Shown: in pieces, positions 43,227-52,102 of the stretch | Position numbering within the stretch: position 1 is the first letter of the stretch | Layout of the letters: every line of letters begins with the position of its first letter | Assembly (NCBI GenBank): GCA_902779945.1 | Contig: CACZDN010000005.1 | Coordinates: 184,691-248,690 of the forward strand | Direction of reading: 5' to 3' | From: Oscillospiraceae bacterium | GTDB taxonomy: Bacteria; Bacillota; Clostridia; Oscillospirales; Oscillospiraceae | Length of the DNA stretch: 64,000 nucleotides | Position numbers and translations under genes: made by a program | Notes under the pieces: generated by a model | The model's input: the letters and a program-made list of their open reading frames with translations, nothing else | What the model was told of the DNA's origin: nothing | Database searches by the model: none

Positions 43227-43991
43227 ATGGATATGGGAACAGAATTCGTTAGCATCATTATGGCGGCATATAACGCCGAGAGAACGATTGAGAAATCGAT
43301 CGCTTCTGTTCAGGCTCAAACATATTCTCATTGGGAACTTATTGTGATCAACGATTGTTCCAAAGACGCTACCGCTGCAATTATCACCTCCCTTGCACTA
43401 TCCGATCCACGTATCCGCATCCTCAACAACGAAATGAACAGAGGCGTGTCTATCAGCCGAAAAAAAGGAATGGAAGCAGCTAAGGGAGAATGGATTGCTA
43501 TCCTGGATAGTGATGATATGTGGGCTCCGGAAAAACTCGAAAAGCAACTGAGCCTTGCACACAAAACAAACGCGGAACTGATATTCACGGGATCAGCCTT
43601 TATTGATGATGGCGGCAACCCGATTGACTGGCAGCTGCATGTTCCAGAGATTCTCCCTTACCGTGAACTCCTGAAACAAAATCTTGTTTCCAATTCCTCC
43701 GTAGTGGTTAAGAAAAAACTGTATCAACAGTTCTACGCCGTCGGAGATGAAATGCACGAGGACTATGCCATTTGGCTTGGAATAACGAGGACTGGAAGAA
43801 ATGCTTACGGTATCGACGAAGCTCTGTTGATTTACAGACTATCAAATTCATCGAAGTCCAGCAACAAATTGAAGGCGGCAAAGATGAATTGGAATACTTA
43901 TCGATATGTTGGCTTAAATCCGTTTGCCTCCGCTTATTATATGTGTTGGTACACTGTAAATGGATTGCTCAAATATCGACATTTGAAGTGA
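43227..43991 (+). CDS. family 2 glycosyltransferase
   Basis: A 254-residue GT-A fold transferase. The N-terminus VSIIMAAYNAERTIEKSIAS and the segment ELIVINDCSKD bind the nucleotide sugar; ILDSDDMW near residue 92 holds the metal-binding DxD motif. The catalytic base region is EDYAIWLGI. It should add one sugar to the growing repeat unit; donor and acceptor are unknown. Base composition falls sharply here, becoming AT-rich compared with the preceding gene, which suggests that this gene and the next entered by transfer. Confidence 0.88.
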   Translation: MDMGTEFVSIIMAAYNAERTIEKSIASVQAQTYSHWELIVINDCSKDATAAIITSLALSDPRIRILNNEMNRGVSISRKKGMEAAKGEWIAILDSDDMWAPEKLEKQLSLAHKTNAELIFTGSAFIDDGGNPIDWQLHVPEILPYRELLKQNLVSNSSVVVKKKLYQQFYAVGDEMHEDYAIWLGITRTGRNAYGIDEALLIYRLSNSSKSSNKLKAAKMNWNTYRYVGLNPFASAYYMCWYTVNGLLKYRHLK

Positions 43992-44001
43992 GAAATACGA
44001 T

Positions 44002-44817
44002 ATGAATTATAAACCTGAAGAACTAAAAAGACTGCAAGCAGTTGAACTCGAGATTCTGGCAGAAATAATTCGAGTTTGCAATGAAAATCAGATTACATAT
44101 TTCACCGTGGGAGGGACTACATTAGGTGCAATTCGCCATGATGGTTTTATTCCATGGGATGACGATATTGATATTGGCATGATGCGCGATGACTATGAAA
44201 AATTTCTCATGACAGCTCCTGAGAAGCTTAAAAAAGGGTATACGTTACAATCTTTCTATACTGAGCCATCCATGCCGACATACTTTGCAAAAGTAAGAAA
44301 AGATGAGACTTTATTTGTTGAAGAATATGCAAAAGATATTTGCATGCACCAAGGTGTTTATGTAGATATTATGCCTTATGACAAGATCCCGGAGAATATG
44401 AATGAGAGAAAGAAATACAGGGACAGGATAAAGCTGTGGAATCAATTGTTTATTGCAAAAACAATCAAGACGACTTCTGTTCCTCATACAAAAAACAAAG
44501 CAATTAAAAGTGCATTTCGTGGGATAGTTCATATTGCTGTATCACCGATAACAAAAAAACGATTGTATAAAAGGTTAGATTCGGAATTGAGAAAATTTAA
44601 CAATTCTTCTTCGGAAATGGTCTCATCGAGGGGATTAAACGTTTTTGAGTGCAGAGTTGAAGATATATTGCCCCCGATTCCGCATGATTTCTCAGGGATA
44701 ACCGTAATGATTCCAAATCATTATGACAAAGTTCTTCGCACGCAGTATGGCGATTACATGAAATTGCCGCCGGAAGATAAGAGATACAGTCATGCACCGG
44801 TGAAGCTAAAGTTGTGA
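44002..44817 (+). CDS. LicD-family phosphotransferase, copy 1
   Basis: A 271-residue protein of the LicD/fukutin-like nucleotidyltransferase fold. The signature is TVGGTTLGAIRHDGFIPWDD then DIDIGM (about 36-61), with the paired aspartates that bind metal, and the C-terminal YGDYMKLPPEDKRYSH. LicD proteins move phosphocholine or other phospho-polyols from a CDP-linked donor onto a surface glycan. It lies next to a CTP-using cytidylyltransferase that could make such a donor. It is the most AT-rich gene of the locus. Confidence 0.87.
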   Translation: MNYKPEELKRLQAVELEILAEIIRVCNENQITYFTVGGTTLGAIRHDGFIPWDDDIDIGMMRDDYEKFLMTAPEKLKKGYTLQSFYTEPSMPTYFAKVRKDETLFVEEYAKDICMHQGVYVDIMPYDKIPENMNERKKYRDRIKLWNQLFIAKTIKTTSVPHTKNKAIKSAFRGIVHIAVSPITKKRLYKRLDSELRKFNNSSSEMVSSRGLNVFECRVEDILPPIPHDFSGITVMIPNHYDKVLRTQYGDYMKLPPEDKRYSHAPVKLKL

Positions 44818-44835
44818 AAATAAAGGAGAGATAAG

Positions 44836-45321
44836 ATGGTTATCGGTTACACAGCAGGAGTATATGATCTGTTCCATATAGGGCATTTGAATTTGCTGAA
44901 AAACGCCAGAGGGATGTGCGATAAGCTGGTCGTGGGCGTTACAGTAGACGAGCTTGTGCAGTACAAAGGAAAACAGTCCATGATCCCCTTTGAAGATCGT
45001 ATTGAGATCGTCAGAAGCATCAAATATGTCGACGCGGCGGTTCCCCAGTACGACATGGACAAGCTGACTGCTTGCAAGAAGCTCGGCGCGACGATCCTGT
45101 TTGTTGGGGACGATTGGTACGGAACGGAAAAATGGAAGAAGTATGAAGAAGAGTTCGCCAGGGAAGGCATCAGGATCGTATATTTCCCATATACAAAAGG
45201 CATCTCCTCAACGAAGATTTCAGAGGCGCTGCACTCCGTGAGAGGCTGGATCAAGGAGACGGAGTCGGCGGAAGTGAAAATCAATACCGATGTACTGTCA
45301 GCACAACAATCAAAGGAGTGA
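44836..45321 (+). CDS. cytidylyltransferase, TagD-like (probably glycerol-3-phosphate)
   Basis: A 161-residue enzyme of the small HxGH cytidylyltransferase family. The active-site motif is GVYDLFHIGHLNLL (about 8-21); RIEIVRSIKYVDAAVP, FVGDDWYGTEKW and the C-terminal GISSTKI match glycerol-3-phosphate cytidylyltransferases (TagD), which make CDP-glycerol for teichoic-type polymers. Related enzymes use phosphoethanolamine or phosphocholine, so the substrate is not certain. It has an AAAGGAGAG site and lies between LicD copy 1 and the asparagine-synthase-like gene, supporting a role in polyol- or amino-alcohol-phosphate decoration. Confidence 0.85.
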   Translation: MVIGYTAGVYDLFHIGHLNLLKNARGMCDKLVVGVTVDELVQYKGKQSMIPFEDRIEIVRSIKYVDAAVPQYDMDKLTACKKLGATILFVGDDWYGTEKWKKYEEEFAREGIRIVYFPYTKGISSTKISEALHSVRGWIKETESAEVKINTDVLSAQQSKE

Positions 45322-45327
45322 TTCAGA

Positions 45328-46386
45328 ATGGTCAATAAAAACTATTGCATGAGCTCGTATCTGGCGTATCGCTTTATTGAAGATCCCGAGATGGATTTCG
45401 AGGAGGGCAAGAAGCACGCCAAGGATTCCGTGTTCAACGGCGGGGAGAAGATCCCCGTGCATACCGCGGCAGACATTGCCGGGGCGTATCGGGAAGCGTT
45501 TGAGGCAAAGCGCGATGTGAATCTCGGCATTCTGCTCTCGGGCGGCATGGATTCGGCCTGCCTTGCCGCGTTCATGAAGCCGGGCTCTCATGCTTATACG
45601 TTCCGCTTCCTCGGCGGCCGCTTCGGCGATGCGGATATGAAACGGGCGAAGCTCTACGCGGAAAAGTATCAGCTCCAGCTCCACTATGTCGATATTGACT
45701 GGTCTGTCGTCGAGAGGAATCTTCCGATCCTGATGGAGCGCAAAGGCGCGCCGGTTCATTCCATCGAGCCGCAGATCATGGAAGGAGCGCTCCAGGCAAA
45801 GAAGGACGGCGTCGAGATGATGGTTGCAGCGGACGGCAGCGATCTGGTATTCGGCGGTATGGACAGAATGCTCTCAAAGGATTGGTCTTTTGACGAGTGG
45901 GTCAGATTCTACACCTTCTGCGATCCGGCTGAGGTGCTGAACGAGCCGGTCGATGTCTCTTACCTTTACGAGCGTTATCGCCTGCCGGGGAACAGAATCG
46001 ATTACCTCCGCTTCATTCAAGAAGTGTTCGGCTATGAATCCAGCGGCTCCTACTGCAATGCGTTTATCTGCGCCGATATGAAATACAAGCCCTTCTATGA
46101 CCCCTCTGGCATGGTGAAGATGGCGGAACCCCTCGACCTTCAGCGTGTTCGCTCCGGCGAGTCGAAATACCTGATCCGCGAGCTTTTCCGTATGTGCTAT
46201 CCGGAGATTCCCGTCCCGGAAAAAATACCGATGCCTCGACCGGTTGATTACTATTTTAAAGATTGGGAGGGGCCAACACGCCCGGAATTTAAAAAGAATC
46301 TGGATATGAATAAGTTTACGGGAAATCAAAAGTGGCAGCTGTGGTGCCTGGAGAGATTCTTGAATCTTATGGAGCCGATACAGTAA
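45328..46386 (+). CDS. asparagine synthase-like amidotransferase lacking the glutaminase domain
   Basis: A 352-residue protein with the ATP-pyrophosphatase domain of asparagine synthase: LGILLSGGMDSACLAAF (about 66-82) is the PP-loop and MMVAADGSDLVFGGMDR (about 163-179) carries further family residues. The N-terminal glutamine amidotransferase domain with its catalytic Cys is absent; a short unrelated N-terminus replaces it. Proteins of this type in surface-glycan loci amidate or otherwise modify sugar acids, presumably using ammonia or a separate glutaminase. AAAGGAG lies before the ATG. The region directly after it is full of gene fragments, so its original partner genes may be lost. Confidence 0.8.
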   Translation: MVNKNYCMSSYLAYRFIEDPEMDFEEGKKHAKDSVFNGGEKIPVHTAADIAGAYREAFEAKRDVNLGILLSGGMDSACLAAFMKPGSHAYTFRFLGGRFGDADMKRAKLYAEKYQLQLHYVDIDWSVVERNLPILMERKGAPVHSIEPQIMEGALQAKKDGVEMMVAADGSDLVFGGMDRMLSKDWSFDEWVRFYTFCDPAEVLNEPVDVSYLYERYRLPGNRIDYLRFIQEVFGYESSGSYCNAFICADMKYKPFYDPSGMVKMAEPLDLQRVRSGESKYLIRELFRMCYPEIPVPEKIPMPRPVDYYFKDWEGPTRPEFKKNLDMNKFTGNQKWQLWCLERFLNLMEPIQ

Positions 46387-46517
46387 ACCGGATAAAAACA
46401 GAACCACCTGGCGAGGATTGCTATGGCGGTGTTTTGATCAAGCTGCCGCATGGTACAAACGGCAAAAAAGTCGTTGAATTAAAAAGAACCACGGGAATCA
46501 CTGTATGTGCGGTATAG
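46387..46517 (+). pseudogene. unidentified gene remnant
   Basis: An open stretch without its own start, ending TAG at 46515-46517; the readable tail contains GVLIKLPHGTNGKKVVELKR. The coding look (no stop, regular codons) and the fragments that follow suggest the end of a lost gene, but I cannot assign it. Confidence 0.4.
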
Positions 46518-47011
46518 ATGGATGCTGAAAAGAGGATTAAAAAGTACGAGTCTTAATCATCGGGCACAATGCTATCGGCGAGACGAACAATATGGGGAAA
46601 ACGCTCCTCTCATATTTCCGTGGTTTTTCTCCGGATGAGGTGGCTGAGTTTTACATTCAAGCCAAAGAGCCGAAAAATGCAGAAGTGTCAAACTCCTATT
46701 ATCGCGTTACGGATCAGGATGCGCTGAAATCGGTATTCGGGAAAAAAGTCGGAACAGCCTTCCGCGTCGAACAATCCCGGCCGGAAACAGATTCTTCGCT
46801 TACCGGTGCTGTTGAGTCAATCCGCCAGTATGGAAGAAAAAGAAACGCATTTATTTATACAGCGCGCAATGCGGTATGGAGACTTGCCAATTGGAAAACA
46901 GATGAGCTGATCTCGTGGCTGAGAGACTTTGACCCTGATGTGATCTTTTTCATGGCCGGCGACTATGGCTTCATGTACAGGATCACCCTTGATATCCAGG
47001 AGATGCGATGA
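46518..47011 (+). pseudogene. truncated glycosyltransferase N-terminal fragment
   Basis: From 46541 the frame reads VRVLIIGHNAIGETNNMGKT, the start of a GT4-type transferase (first beta strand and Gly-rich loop), and continues to DVIFFMAGDYGFMYRITLDI, where the donor half of such enzymes would begin, but it stops at 47009-47011. Only about 155 residues of an expected 350-400 remain. The natural start is probably the ATG at 46518 (MDAEKRIKK), but a run of five A at 46539-46543 puts it out of frame; one more A would join them. The ATG at 46592 is the only in-frame start. It overlaps the next fragment by 4 nt. Confidence 0.7.
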
Positions 47012-47397
47012 ATATTCAGGAATTAGAGACCGTGAAAAGAGAAAACCTTCCGATCAAGATTTTTATTCTGAACAATCGAGTGCTTGGCAAAATCAGTGAA
47101 ACGCAGCATTTCAACCATGGCGACAGATTTGCCAATACGGCGGCTTCAGGCGGATATTCTGTCCCAAGCTTCCAGAAGATTGCGGAAGCTTACGGGATCA
47201 AGGCGGCCACGCTGAGCTCCTATGAGGACCTGGATACATACAAGGGATGGATAGATGATGATGAGCCGTGCTTGTTTGATATCCCGCTTCCTGAGAACAG
47301 TCTGCTGACACCTAAAATCAAATGGGAAACTTGCAGGATTTCACCTGATATACCGGAAGAAACCAAGAAGCAGGTCGACGCCATATTAAGCGCTTAA
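47008..47397 (+). pseudogene. C-terminal fragment of a thiamine-pyrophosphate-dependent enzyme
   Basis: A 129-residue product whose sequence from MNIQELETVKRENLPIKIFI onward, with LNNRVLGKISETQ, matches the C-terminal TPP-binding domain of acetolactate-synthase-like enzymes. The first two domains, about 420 residues, are missing, and the TPP-binding GDG that should precede MNIQEL is replaced by the glycosyltransferase fragment. A GGAG sits before the ATG, so it may still be translated, but it cannot be a working enzyme alone. TPP enzymes of this kind occur in surface-sugar and aminoethylphosphonate pathways; which one was here is unknown. Confidence 0.75.
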
Positions 47398-47440
47398 ACA
47401 AACTTTTCTGTAACAATGAATGGAGAAGGCGGATCGTTGA

Positions 47441-48565
47441 ATGGACAAAATAAAGGTATTGATGCTTGTTCCCAATCTCCGTGTTTCAAACGGCGTCGCC
47501 ACTTTTTCCATGAATTATTACAGAACGATGGATCACGGTTCGGTCAAGATGGATTTTGTCACATATCGCGACATTGAAAGTCCATACATTGATGAGATCA
47601 GAGAGAACGGGGACGAGGTTTATGTCCTGCCCCCTGTGAAAAATATCGTTGCACACTGCAAAGAGTGCGTATCCGTTATTCGCAGTGGGTGCTATGATAT
47701 TATCCATGACAACAGTCTGCTGATCACGCTTCCTATGATGCTGATTGCAAAAAAACACATTGGAATACGGGTACTGCACTCCCACAGCGCGAGATTGGGA
47801 GAGACAGCTAAGAACGAGAAACGCAACAAGCTGTTCCTGCCGATACTGCTGAATACGGCCAACTGTTATGCCGCATGCTCCACAAAGGCCGGCAGGTCGC
47901 TGTTTGGGGACCATCCCTTCACCGTCATTCCGAATGTGATCCATGCCGAGAGCTTTCGGTTTGACGAAAAAACGCGGGAGTCCGTTCGGGCGCGGGAGAA
48001 CTGCGGGACGCAAAAAATCGTCGGCACCGTCGGAAGGCTTACGGACGCGAAGAATCCGTATTTTGCGATCGACGTGATGGAAGACGTCCTGAAGCGGGAC
48101 GACAGCGTCGTCTACTGGTGGATCGGGAGCGGAGCGCTGGATCAGCCCGTAGCCGAATATGTGCGCGCCAAGGGACTGGAGGATCGCATCAGGCTCTTTG
48201 GAAGCAGGACGGATGTGACGGAGCTGCTGCAGGCCATCGACGTTTTTTTCATGCCGAGCAAAAACGAAGGGTTCGGACTGGCTTGCCTGGAGGCTTCCGC
48301 CACAGGACTTCCCTGCGTCGTTTCCGATCAGTTTCCCGCAGAGGTCAATGTTACAGGACAGGTCCGTTTCCTCTCTCTGCTGAAAAGGAAAGAAGAGTGG
48401 GCGGACGCCCTGCTCGAAGCGCTTGATTGCAAGCCTGACAGGGACGCCGCTTATGCCCGGCTTTTGAACAGCGCATGTACGGATACGGACGCCGGTAAAA
48501 AGCTGTATGAGTTCTACCGCAAACTGCTTGAAAGACAGGACGAAAAGGGAGTTATTCCATGCTGA
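47441..48565 (+). CDS. family 4 glycosyltransferase
   Basis: A 374-residue GT-B fold enzyme. The N-terminal acceptor domain starts KVLMLVPNLRVSNGVATFSM. The donor domain has IVGTVGRLTDAKNP (about 190-203) and the E-x7-E signature PSKNEGFGLACLEASATGLP (about 272-291), with both Glu present. Similar proteins (EpsF-like) extend exopolysaccharide repeat units at the cytoplasmic membrane. It overlaps the polymerase gene by 7 nt, so the two are translationally linked. It is intact, in contrast to the glycosyltransferase fragment just upstream. Confidence 0.9.
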   Translation: MDKIKVLMLVPNLRVSNGVATFSMNYYRTMDHGSVKMDFVTYRDIESPYIDEIRENGDEVYVLPPVKNIVAHCKECVSVIRSGCYDIIHDNSLLITLPMMLIAKKHIGIRVLHSHSARLGETAKNEKRNKLFLPILLNTANCYAACSTKAGRSLFGDHPFTVIPNVIHAESFRFDEKTRESVRARENCGTQKIVGTVGRLTDAKNPYFAIDVMEDVLKRDDSVVYWWIGSGALDQPVAEYVRAKGLEDRIRLFGSRTDVTELLQAIDVFFMPSKNEGFGLACLEASATGLPCVVSDQFPAEVNVTGQVRFLSLLKRKEEWADALLEALDCKPDRDAAYARLLNSACTDTDAGKKLYEFYRKLLERQDEKGVIPC

Positions 48566-49650
48566 TCTACCTGGTATTAATACTCATCATACTGTTCCTT
48601 GGTATAGCGATCAATCCAAGAAGGTCGCGTCAAAGAAGAAAGGCCTTTCTGTTTTTGTCTTTTCTGGACCTGACCGTCATATCCGGCCTTCGTGATTACA
48701 GCGTTGGGGCCGATACTGAGATCTATGTGTCTCTGTTCAACAGCATTGATTTCTATAATATGTCTTCGTCCAGGTTTGAAAGCGGGTACCTGTATTTTAT
48801 GAAGCTGGTTCACAGGTTTTCCGATAATCCCACTGTCTTTCTGTTCCTGTGCAGTATTATCTGCATCGGCGCTGCCTGTCACTTCATCTACGTCTTTTCT
48901 GACGATCCGCTGCTCAGCGTCCTGTTATATGTCGTGCTGAAGCCATACTTTTTCCAGATGACCGGCCTGAGGCAGGCTCTGGCCATATCCATCAACATGA
49001 TGGCCTTCCTTTTGATTCTGGATAAGCGCACAAAGAGAAGGTCCGTCTTGTCCCTTGCACTCATGTTTCTTGCGCCTCAATTTCACAGCGTGGCGTATAT
49101 CAGCTTTATTCCCTACATACTCTTCTTCTTCCCCAGAATTCGCAACAGGCTCAGAATGACGCCGTCCTCCTCGCTGAAGTGGACGATTTTGATTTCCGCG
49201 GTCGCGTTTCTTGCCTTCCCCTTTGTGTTGGATCTGCTTTTCTATATCGCCCCTCAATATGCCTTGTATCTCAGCGGCACCTGGGGAGATTCAAACTACT
49301 TCGCGTCTATGTTCAATACGCTGATCCAGATGGCCTTCATGGTCGTGGGCGTTATTTACCTGAGAAGATTTGAGACTACCGATTTGGAGAAGTTCGCGCT
49401 GATCATGCTGTCTATGACAATTATCTCGGTCACTTTATCCATGCGCCTGGAGATCATCGGAAGAATCTCCACGGAGTTTTCTATCTATACGGGCATCCTG
49501 TTCGCCCCCATGTTCACCTCTGTCGTGGAGGAACCCAAAAACAGACTGCTCTTGAAGTCCATGGTCTTTCTTTCCTCGTTTGCCTATATGCTGGTTACCT
49601 TTATCTTCAGACCGGAATGGGACGGCGTCGTTCCCTATATCTTTATCTAA
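48559..49650 (+). CDS. EpsG-family polysaccharide polymerase
   Basis: A 363-residue membrane protein with about ten helices. The segment ISGLRDYSVGADTEIYVSLF (about 41-60) matches the family hallmark GlRdysvGtDt..Y that occurs in EpsG/Wzy-like polymerases, and FFQMTGLRQALAISINMMAF (about 130-149) is a second conserved stretch. It should join lipid-linked repeat units outside the cell. Together with the flippase at 50561 and the priming transferase at 41775 it shows a Wzx/Wzy-dependent pathway. Confidence 0.87.
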   Translation: MLIYLVLILIILFLGIAINPRRSRQRRKAFLFLSFLDLTVISGLRDYSVGADTEIYVSLFNSIDFYNMSSSRFESGYLYFMKLVHRFSDNPTVFLFLCSIICIGAACHFIYVFSDDPLLSVLLYVVLKPYFFQMTGLRQALAISINMMAFLLILDKRTKRRSVLSLALMFLAPQFHSVAYISFIPYILFFFPRIRNRLRMTPSSSLKWTILISAVAFLAFPFVLDLLFYIAPQYALYLSGTWGDSNYFASMFNTLIQMAFMVVGVIYLRRFETTDLEKFALIMLSMTIISVTLSMRLEIIGRISTEFSIYTGILFAPMFTSVVEEPKNRLLLKSMVFLSSFAYMLVTFIFRPEWDGVVPYIFI

Positions 49651-49662
49651 TGAGGTGAAATG

Positions 49663-50532
49663 ATGCGCAATCAGCTTGAAATCCTGCAAAATACCGAATT
49701 GGAACTGGTAAAAGAGTTTCACGGTATTTGCGAACAATACGATCTCAAATACCTCCTGGCGTTTGGGACGATGATTGGCTGCGCTCGCCACCATGGCTTT
49801 ATCCCCTGGGATGACGATATTGATGTGGTGATGCCCTGGGAGGACTACTGCAAATTCATCGAAATCGCCAATCAGGTCTCCGATCCCCGCTACATGGTTT
49901 TTCATGAGAGCACGGTCAAGAACTACGCGTTTCCCTTTGCAAAATTCGTCAAGAAGGACAGCTGCGCCATCTTTGAATACCCCTTCGTGCATTACATGGA
50001 TCAGCCTATTTACATCGACATATTCCCTGCGCTCCTCGTGCCGAAGAATTACATGCAGTTCAAGCACATCCAGGCGTCGAATTTCTTCCTGAGCCAGACT
50101 GCGAGAATGAAAACGCTGTCGGCGTTCAAGCACACCAGAAGGGGCTTTTTTGCAAAGGCCGGGATGCTGATGTTCTACTGCCTCAACAAGATGATCCCCC
50201 AAAAGGCGTGCTACTCCGGCATGATGAAAACCGCGCTCTCCGTAAAGGAAGAGGATGCGCGCTGCTGCTATATCGGCGACATGTACAGCGAGACGGATGC
50301 GATTGGCCGCTTCCAAATGCCTGCCGACGTTTTCGAGCGGCGCATCCTGATGCCGTTTGAAGATACGGCGCTTTACATGCCCAGGGATTATGACAGCATC
50401 CTCCGCGGCATGTACGGAGATTATATGAAGCTCCCGCCGGAAGACCAGAGAAAGAGTCACGGCTTTCTCTATGTCGATGACAATCTCAGCTATCAGGAAT
50501 ATGACCGGCAGCAGAAGGGCAAGGCGGACTGA
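49663..50532 (+). CDS. LicD-family phosphotransferase, copy 2
   Basis: A 289-residue LicD-type protein. The signature LAFGTMIGCARHHGFIPWDD then DIDVVM (about 30-55) and the C-terminal YGDYMKLPPEDQRKSHG are well kept, so this is a second complete enzyme and not a recent duplicate of copy 1, from which it differs widely and in GC content. Two in-frame ATGs (49660, 49663) follow GAGGTGA; the second has better spacing. Two LicD proteins in one locus suggest two sites of phospho-substituent attachment per repeat unit. Confidence 0.86.
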   Translation: MRNQLEILQNTELELVKEFHGICEQYDLKYLLAFGTMIGCARHHGFIPWDDDIDVVMPWEDYCKFIEIANQVSDPRYMVFHESTVKNYAFPFAKFVKKDSCAIFEYPFVHYMDQPIYIDIFPALLVPKNYMQFKHIQASNFFLSQTARMKTLSAFKHTRRGFFAKAGMLMFYCLNKMIPQKACYSGMMKTALSVKEEDARCCYIGDMYSETDAIGRFQMPADVFERRILMPFEDTALYMPRDYDSILRGMYGDYMKLPPEDQRKSHGFLYVDDNLSYQEYDRQQKGKAD

Positions 50533-50560
50533 ACGCCGCGCCGGACGCTTGAGGTAAGGC

Positions 50561-51955
50561 ATGAATAAAAAGTTCAGGAATCTGTTTAAGGATACGCTGT
50601 TGTTTGCGCTGGGCAGCTTTGGCTCCAAGATCATTCTGTTTTTTCTGGTCCCGTTATATACAAATTTCTTAACCACCGAAGAGTACGGGATCGCCGACCT
50701 TGTCTTTACCACGGCCCAGCTCGTCATTCCCATCGTGTCCCTGGTCATTTTTGAAGCGGTCATTCGCTTTGGCCTGATGACGGATAAGGACCCGGCGGAG
50801 GTTTTGAAGGCCGGATTGATCGTCGGAACGGCCGGCGCAGTCCTTACCGTTGCGGTTACGCCGCTGTTTGACCTGTATACGCCGATCTCCCCATGGAAAT
50901 GGTACCTCTGCGTCTATGTGATCCTGAATTTCGGGTCCACGATCCTCAAGAGCTATCTGAAAGTAAAAGACAGGAACAAAGCGTTCGCGATCATAAGCAT
51001 TGTGCAGACGCTGGTTCTTGCGCTGTTCAATATCCTGCTCCTTGCGGTTTTCCACGTCGGCGTTAGAGGATACCTGATCGCCAATATCGTCGCCGCAGCT
51101 GTGTCGCTGGTTTTGGCCGCGCTCTCCGGGGATGTGATTCGGGATTTCTTGCAGGCCGACCTGAACCGCGAGCTGTTGGTGGAAATGGTAAAATACTCAG
51201 CGCCGCTGATCTTGAACGATCTATCGTGGTGGGTGATTCATTCCTCGGACAAGTATATGGTCGAAGCCATGGTAAGCGCGTCCGCACTTGGGATTTTTAC
51301 GGCTTCGACGAAAATCCCGGCCCTGATCAACGTGATGATCAGCATCTTCGGACAGGCGTGGAATATCTCCTCTATTAAAGAGATGGACTCCACAAACGAC
51401 ACGGACTTTTATTCAAAGGTCTTCGAGGGATACGCCTTTATCACATTCGGGGCGTGCGTCGCCCTGACCGCGATTATCAAACCGTTTATGGACATATACG
51501 TCGGGAAGAGCTTTCAGGATGCGTGGATGTATGTCCCGCTTCTTCTTGTCAGCGCTGTGTTCTCTTCCATCTCCTCGTATTACGGGCAGATGTACGCAGC
51601 ACTGAAAAAAACCGTCAACAATATGCTTACCACGTTGTCGGCGGCGGTCATCAACATCATTGTCAACTATATCTTTATTCTCAGCTATGGCATCTGGGGC
51701 GCCGTGATCGGCACCGTCGTCGCCTATGTCTTTATCGCGTTCGCGAGAATGCTTGACGTCGGCCGCTTTATAGACATCAGGATCGATCTTGCGAGGTTCT
51801 TTGCCAACTGTGCGATCATTCTGACGCAGGGGATCCTGGTATCCATGCACTATCATATTACAGCCGTATCCATTCTGAGCATTGCACTGTTCGTCGTCGT
51901 CAACCGCGATATGATTTCCAGTATTCTGCGCGCTGTGCTGAGGCGTTCCAAATAA
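50561..51955 (+). CDS. Wzx-type polysaccharide flippase
   Basis: A 464-residue membrane protein with about 12-14 helices, of the MOP/PST flippase family. The N-terminus FKDTLLFALGSFGSKIILFF and LVPLYTNFLTTEEYGIADLV is characteristic. It should move undecaprenyl-linked repeat units to the outer face. It follows LicD copy 2 by 28 nt and is the last gene before a terminator-like hairpin, so the operon from 41775 may end here. Confidence 0.9.
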   Translation: MNKKFRNLFKDTLLFALGSFGSKIILFFLVPLYTNFLTTEEYGIADLVFTTAQLVIPIVSLVIFEAVIRFGLMTDKDPAEVLKAGLIVGTAGAVLTVAVTPLFDLYTPISPWKWYLCVYVILNFGSTILKSYLKVKDRNKAFAIISIVQTLVLALFNILLLAVFHVGVRGYLIANIVAAAVSLVLAALSGDVIRDFLQADLNRELLVEMVKYSAPLILNDLSWWVIHSSDKYMVEAMVSASALGIFTASTKIPALINVMISIFGQAWNISSIKEMDSTNDTDFYSKVFEGYAFITFGACVALTAIIKPFMDIYVGKSFQDAWMYVPLLLVSAVFSSISSYYGQMYAALKKTVNNMLTTLSAAVINIIVNYIFILSYGIWGAVIGTVVAYVFIAFARMLDVGRFIDIRIDLARFFANCAIILTQGILVSMHYHITAVSILSIALFVVVNRDMISSILRAVLRRSK

Positions 51956-51963
51956 TCGCCAAC

Positions 51964-51996
51964 GGGCCCGTTGAAATGAACACGGGCCCTGCTTTT
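51964..51996 (+). terminator. terminator-like hairpin after the flippase gene
   Basis: GGGCCCGT (51964-51971) pairs with ACGGGCCC (51982-51989), followed by TGCTTTTG. The T run is short, so read-through to the next gene is possible. Confidence 0.7.
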
Positions 51997-52102
51997 GCCG
52001 GAAATCCGTCGGATACGGGCTTAAATATTTCGACGCCGGTGTTTGGACAGGACGTACATGAACGATCCGGGCCGCCGATTGAACAAGAAAGGGAGAAAAG
52101 CG

